From contig BLJB01000052.1 of the NCBI GenBank assembly GCA_013423325.1, forward strand, positions 124,001-188,000: DNA of 64,000 bases, written 5' to 3'. Numbering within the stretch: the stretch's first letter is position 1; every line of letters starts with the position of its first letter. The notes below the pieces were generated by a model that saw nothing but the letters and a program-made list of their open reading frames with translations, searched no databases and was not told where the DNA came from. This document shows, in pieces, positions 59,682 through 64,000 of this stretch. The translations under genes and the position numbers were made by a program. Source of the DNA: Usnea hakonensis. Taxonomy: Eukaryota > Ascomycota > Lecanoromycetes > Lecanorales > Parmeliaceae.

Positions 59682-60371
59682 GGGGTGGTCGTCGGAGGTG
59701 ACTATCTTTCTTTCTCCTCGTGTCTGGGTTTTTTCTTTTTGGGTCCTTTTTCGGTTGCTGGATCGGCCATTGCTGCGTCTGGGCGGTGTTTATCCTGGAG
59801 AGGCTGTAGTGAGCTCGCCTTTATATCTTGAACATAAACGTATTTAACGTAATAACAACCCATTCTTCCGAGTCTCGTAACCTTTCTATATTGATTTCTC
59901 TCCGATTGGTCCAGATACTCCAGAAATGCCATCTTCCCAAATACCAGATTGCTGCGCGCCCCAACTTCAACTCGCATTGTGGGAGATGGCCGTACTCGTG
60001 AAAGTCACGTGCGGGGGCTTGGCACGCACGCTTTCGCTCGCCACTGCTCTCCACTCTGCTGTATAAGCGCTACCCGTCTGTTCCGTCATTCTTGCTTGGG
60101 ACTTCTATTGATTACTGTTGTAAAAGACTGTGAAGTCAATTGCTGTATGTGTCAGTACTCCCATGTGACGTTAAGCTGCCAAGGTACAACATAGTATCCC
60201 TTGTGCCTGCTCATCAGCAGCTGCCGTCAGTGCTGTGCCTGCTTATACGAGAAGAAATTACCTTGAGGATTGTGCTGCATCGGATTCCTCCGGATAGACG
60301 TCCAATTGGCTACTATTGACCGCCAAACATCCATGAATTGGATTGATTAGCCTACTCGACCGCTTCACGAG
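59682..60371. other. Gap between secreted protein and F-box-like gene
   Basis: A minus-strand frame of 91 codons at 59702-59977 ends in a lysine-rich tail (GPKKKKPRHEEKE), but it lacks domains or clear splice partners. I do not call it a gene. Confidence 0.4.
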
Positions 60372-61253
60372 ATGTCGAAGACTGTTCCAATGGAAAAGTC
60401 TATGGGTCAGACTAGTGTTGAATTCGATGTACACAAATTCCCATCTATGAGCGCCATTTTCTGGCTCAGAAAAGTCCTGCTCAGAAGACTCCCCCTGGAA
60501 ATCGTCGAGCTGATCCTGGACAATGCGGAATACTGGCCGCACACCACTACGATCAAGCACAAACTCGAGATCGTGCGAACTCCAGTCAAATGGCGCGGTA
60601 CCGCTTCAGATATCGTGTCCGCAAGCTGGCCAAGCCCCGAATCAGCAGCCATGCAGGAGGTGCTAGGCTTTACGCTATACTCACCACCATTGGCTTCCGA
60701 AGGTAGTTTTACTCGTGCCACTACTTTGAAAAAGGGATTACGTCGGCTTTTGAGCAAAGAATCGGAGATTTGTTTGCCACCCAGAGGTCAACGTCCCGTG
60801 CGAATGATTGTCGTTGAAGCCGTCAGTAACCAGTACGATACTCTCAGTGGTAAATTCTGTGACTTTGGCATCGTCAGAAATGATGAGGATTTGCGTGAAC
60901 AGGATCTTTCGATGACACAAGGACAACGGAGGAATTCTAGCGCCATTCCTACTTTTCGGAAGTCCTCCAAATCCCTCAAGTCAGACAAGCGACATCACAT
61001 GGTCGCTCAAACAGAGTGTTGGTTCTCACCACAAGCAAAGGCCGAGGGCAAATATGTTGTTAAGTTGAGATATGACGAACAACTAGATGATGAAACTAAG
61101 AGACAGGTCGACGCAGATATAACGCTTTCCCCAACAGACTTTATCAAAAAGGCAAAAGTTGGCGATAGCATTGGTCTGTGGGCACCCGTTATGAGAGGCA
61201 GCTGTGTTCACCAGCTCGACGAAGTGAGGATGCATACCTTTTGGGCCGTCTAG
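60372..61253 (+). CDS. F-box-like fungal protein
   Basis: A single exon of 293 residues. Near the N-terminus LRRLPLEIVELILDNAEYWP (about 37-56) has the Leu-Pro-xx-Ile/Val pattern of an F-box, though the motif is cut short. The rest mixes strands and loops: ASWPSPESAAMQEVLGFTLY, RPVRMIVVEAVSNQYDTLS, HHMVAQTECWFSPQAKAEGK and DSIGLWAPVMRGSCVHQLDE. The final part (SIGLWAPVMRGSCVHQLDEV) looks like a conserved fungal module around a Trp. If the F-box is real the protein would be a substrate adaptor of an SCF ubiquitin ligase. The start MSKTVPMEKS is the first in frame. Confidence 0.65.
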   Translation: MSKTVPMEKSMGQTSVEFDVHKFPSMSAIFWLRKVLLRRLPLEIVELILDNAEYWPHTTTIKHKLEIVRTPVKWRGTASDIVSASWPSPESAAMQEVLGFTLYSPPLASEGSFTRATTLKKGLRRLLSKESEICLPPRGQRPVRMIVVEAVSNQYDTLSGKFCDFGIVRNDEDLREQDLSMTQGQRRNSSAIPTFRKSSKSLKSDKRHHMVAQTECWFSPQAKAEGKYVVKLRYDEQLDDETKRQVDADITLSPTDFIKKAKVGDSIGLWAPVMRGSCVHQLDEVRMHTFWAV

Positions 61254-63159
61254 AATTTTCACCGGGTTGGAATGGCCTGCTGCATTTCGCGAGAAGAGCT
61301 ATGCATCCGCCATCGCGACACGCGACTTCATGCAACAAGACTAACACTCCCCATTAAACTTTCAATAACTTTGGTCCACCTCTTTTCCATGTTGGTGGCT
61401 CCGAGCTACAAGCTTTGAGCCGTTCCTGTTCCTAAGATGATGGTCATAACTCCGTTAGCGCTTCTTCTTACCTCTATGCGGGTCTGTGAATCATCATGGC
61501 CTTAAGTGGTCTCTGGATCGAATGCACTTTTACTGCTCGGGGGGCAACGAAGTAAGCTTGTTCAATGGGTTGGTATCGGAAGTGCCGGCCACTGACAACG
61601 AGATGTTCAGCCAATCATCCCTCGGCGCGCCTTCTCAACCCGACTTTAGAAGCCGCGTCCTATTCAACACCAATCTCCCTGTCAAACACATTGGGCACAT
61701 GTCAACGTCATGGATAGCATGCACGGAACTGTGCAAAACCCCTGGACAGAACCCGCCGAGGCGGCAAAACGCAGTGCCTGCGGCGTGAATATGATAGCCC
61801 CTATACTGCACCGTCAACGGTGGCCAAGCAACTCCAGAATCAACATGTTGTCCGGCATTTCTACAAATGATTTATACCATGATTGAGAAACAGTGATTTT
61901 ACTTGGCGCTGGCTCAGACGTTCTTTTGCAGTGAAGATCTTGGTGTATTGCCCATCGAGAGTTCAGCCCAGAGTGACATTATGACGATATATAGATATTC
62001 TAATGCAAGTCTGAGCTTTTTCCCGAGGCACGGCTTGGGTTAAACCAGGACACAAAGTCGATCCGCATGATGACTTATATTTATCATCACTTTACACTTA
62101 CGATGGCAAACAATTGCCCGCCACAAACGACATCTCCCCACACACAGCCCTCGACGTATCATCATACCTTACTCAGCACTCCAACCTGACACCTATCCCT
62201 GCACCTCGTTCAACGCTGCCAGTCTCCCAGGGAAACCCATTTCCTCGAGAATGCGGAGCGCTCAATCAAGGCCAATCAATACAATACCACTGAGCTATAT
62301 AAATTTCCACCCGAGCAGCACTCGCTCTTGAATTAACTTTCTTTCGAGATTGTTACGAGCGATAAGTACGGAGCAGTGGAGCTTTCGTTTCAACTGCTGG
62401 ATGAGGGGGAACAGGGTTTCGTGAGGCTCACTCCGTTTGGTCGTGGGGGATGAGAGGAGTTTGTTGGTGGGGACTGAGCGGAGATCGGTTCAGGGCTGGG
62501 GGACAGACAGCATTTTGTGGGGTTTGTATCGAGAGAATTGGATGCGGTGGGGTGAAGAGGGGAGGGAGATGGTAGTCGCCTCATGGTGAGGTTTTCGGGG
62601 AGCCTTGTATCTTTCATTACTCTACGGCGGTCACTAGGTCGATTCAAGACTGGTTGCACTTCTTCACACTCGAATTCGAAGTTTCATACGCAGGGTGGGC
62701 GATGATGACCTCTTTGAATTCGTCACTGCGCCACCGTGTTTACTTTCGCCCACGGTGCAGAGTCGTGAGGAATTCATCTTGTTGTTCATCCGTACACTTC
62801 TTCCAACTCTCCCGTTCTTACCTCCTTGGATTTTGCCCCTTTATCTACCCCTCTCCCCCCCCCTCCTCCAACCCAAAATATCATATATCAATATCGAGCA
62901 ACCTAGAGCGGAATATCTATATTTATAACCTATAATCCCCTTTTCAGTATCTCTCTCGGCCCCTCACCCCTCCCCCCCCCGATCCGGAATCTGCACCTCT
63001 CCATTCCCCAGGATGGGGTTTCCCAACGCGGGGTTCTGTAAAGCACGCCTGCTTTCTGATCTGGGCACCGGATAAAGGGAATGGGGGGTTAGCGCCTATG
63101 ATGGAGACGAGATGGGGAGAGTTGTGAGTAGGCGGACGGTGAGAGTGTCTGTGTTTTTC
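61254..63159. other. 1.9-kb gap without a recognised gene
   Basis: A TATA-like CTATATAAAT at about 62295 points toward the plus strand, but no convincing gene follows. A plus-strand 100-codon frame (61486-61788) and a Ser/Pro-rich minus-strand frame (62390-62659) have no known domain. CT- and C-rich runs occur at 62840-62880. GTTCTGTAAAGCACGCCTG at about 63034 resembles part of the duplicated tail described next. Confidence 0.4.
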
Positions 63160-63350
63160 GAAAACAATCGCTGCATTCGATGATGATCGTGTTGTGGGTC
63201 GATGCCTTTCCCTCGCGCCCGCGGCGCCGATAGGTTCGGGTTTTCATCGTCTTCTTCTTGGCCTCGTGCTCCTCTATGTTCAAATCCGTTTCCATCGGCC
63301 CCGCTTCTTGGGTGAATCACGCCAGGACTTTGCTCTAAGCGCTGGATACG
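63160..63350 (-). pseudogene. Duplicated C-terminal fragment of the neighbouring membrane protein
   Basis: Read on the minus strand, this segment encodes SPGVIHPRSGADGNGFEHRG, NLSAPRARGKGI and HDHHRMQRLF. These align with TGVVYRRSGTGRNGDGYGVG, GLEAPRERWKGV and HDHQMQGYF at the end of the membrane-protein gene just upstream. The copy lies about 230 bases beyond the original, in another frame and without a membrane segment. A tandem duplication of the 3' end, now diverged, explains it best. Confidence 0.6.
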
Positions 63351-63393
63351 GATGTTGAAGAATATGGACACGGAGGAGTGCGCCTCGTCCATT

Positions 63394-64000
63394 TCAGAAA
63401 TATCCCTGCATTTGATGATCGTGGTGTAGCTCTACCCCTTTCCACCGCTCCCTGGGCGCCTCGAGGCCTGGATACTCTTCTTCTTTCCCTACTCCGTATC
63501 CATCTCCGTTCCTACCAGTCCCGCTTCTCCTGTAAACCACGCCTGTATCCCGCTCTTTGCGTCGAAGACGAATGACGAAGAGGATTGCGGTTGCGAGGAT
63601 GAGTAGGAATAGTGCGCCCATGATGGTACCGACTATGATGGCGACTTTTTGGCTTTTGCTGAGACCGTGTGATGGGGTGGGGGCGCTGGAAGGTGCGGGT
63701 GAGGATGAGGATGTGGATGTGGATGTGACTGCTGGGGTTGGGGCAGTGGTGGGAGAGGAAGGGGAAGATGTAGAGGTAGAGGTAGAGGTGAGAGATGTGG
63801 GGACTGTAGTATTGGAGGACAAGGTCGGTTCGGAGGAGCGGATACTCGACGTCGGGGAACCTGTTGTAGGATTTGCAATTGTGCCGGACGCGGCCAATAC
63901 CCCACTGGAGCTTGTATCAGTCCACACATGGGGATTCTGTCCGTAATTCAGGACAATGTTGAAATCGTTACTGATGAAGGTGGGTGGGTTCGCGCTGGAG
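63394..64000 (-). CDS. Single-pass membrane protein with Ser/Thr-rich ectodomain, 5' end outside window
   Basis: The open frame continues past the right edge; the visible 202 codons begin SANPPTFISNDFNIVLNYGQ. A Ser/Thr/Pro-rich segment of about 80 residues, probably O-glycosylated, precedes one membrane helix (VAIIVGTIMGALFLLILATA, extended by ILFVI). A short cytoplasmic tail follows, starting RLRRKERD and ending HDHQMQGYF. The arrangement resembles fungal wall-stress sensors or receptor-like surface proteins, but the ectodomain that would decide is missing. Sense-strand codons are C-rich before the helix and G-rich after it. Confidence 0.75.
   Translation of the reverse strand, partial: SSANPPTFISNDFNIVLNYGQNPHVWTDTSSSGVLAASGTIANPTTGSPTSSIRSSEPTLSSNTTVPTSLTSTSTSTSSPSSPTTAPTPAVTSTSTSSSSPAPSSAPTPSHGLSKSQKVAIIVGTIMGALFLLILATAILFVIRLRRKERDTGVVYRRSGTGRNGDGYGVGKEEEYPGLEAPRERWKGVELHHDHQMQGYF

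Noticed and set aside
59702..59977. 91-codon minus-strand frame with Lys-rich end
   Set aside because: No domain, no conserved start region and no convincing splice partner.

Overview
This window is nuclear DNA of a filamentous ascomycete (Pezizomycotina). The evidence is short GT-AG introns of roughly 45-90 bases, dense protein genes on both strands, fungal-only families (CRH-type GH16, GH17 fused to a But2-C domain, Kex2-processed secreted proteins) and sequence likeness to known fungal orthologues. A Leotiomycetes-like placement is only an impression. I see no rRNA, convincing tRNA, CRISPR array or intact transposon.

Layout. 0.3-7.3 kb: a METTL25/RRNAD1-like methyltransferase and ribosomal protein uL4 diverge from a 208-base promoter, followed by a C2H2 finger protein on the minus strand. 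7.3-8.6 kb: an AT-rich island with a 74-base direct repeat. 8.6-20.2 kb: the complete Tra1 gene (4 exons, 3799 codons), the pseudokinase scaffold of SAGA and NuA4. 20.2-26.2 kb: a gene-poor stretch with a decayed MFS transporter, a GH17-But2 cell-wall enzyme and recurrent GTACTTTAC-type motifs. 26.2-33.2 kb: splicing factor Yju2/Cwc16, PP2A B56 subunit Rts1 (8 exons) and TFIIIC subunit 5 (6 exons). 34.5-35.2 kb: a secreted Kex2-type precursor with two copies of a C-x20-C module, the best candidate for something new. 35.9-44.3 kb: APC/C subunit Cut9/Cdc16, a BTB protein, and divergent eIF4A3 (Fal1) and SF3A3 (Prp9). 45.1-47.7 kb: a CRH-type GH16 with a repetitive GPI-anchored stalk. 48.5-64 kb: an unknown small protein, a KEN-box protein, an unusual ATP-dependent DNA ligase, a SnoaL/NTF2-like protein, a small cysteine-rich secreted protein, an F-box-like protein, and a membrane protein cut by the window edge with a duplicated tail fragment downstream.

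Functionally the window mixes housekeeping genes (translation, transcription, splicing, cell cycle) with surface or secreted proteins. Loosely shared themes are splicing (Yju2, Fal1, SF3A3), transcription (Tra1, TFIIIC) and cell wall (GH17, GH16). Nothing here forms a biosynthetic cluster. Exon models were built by eye from splice signals and frame continuity; in the multi-exon genes the phases close without frameshift, except that one TFIIIC intron needs a non-AG acceptor.
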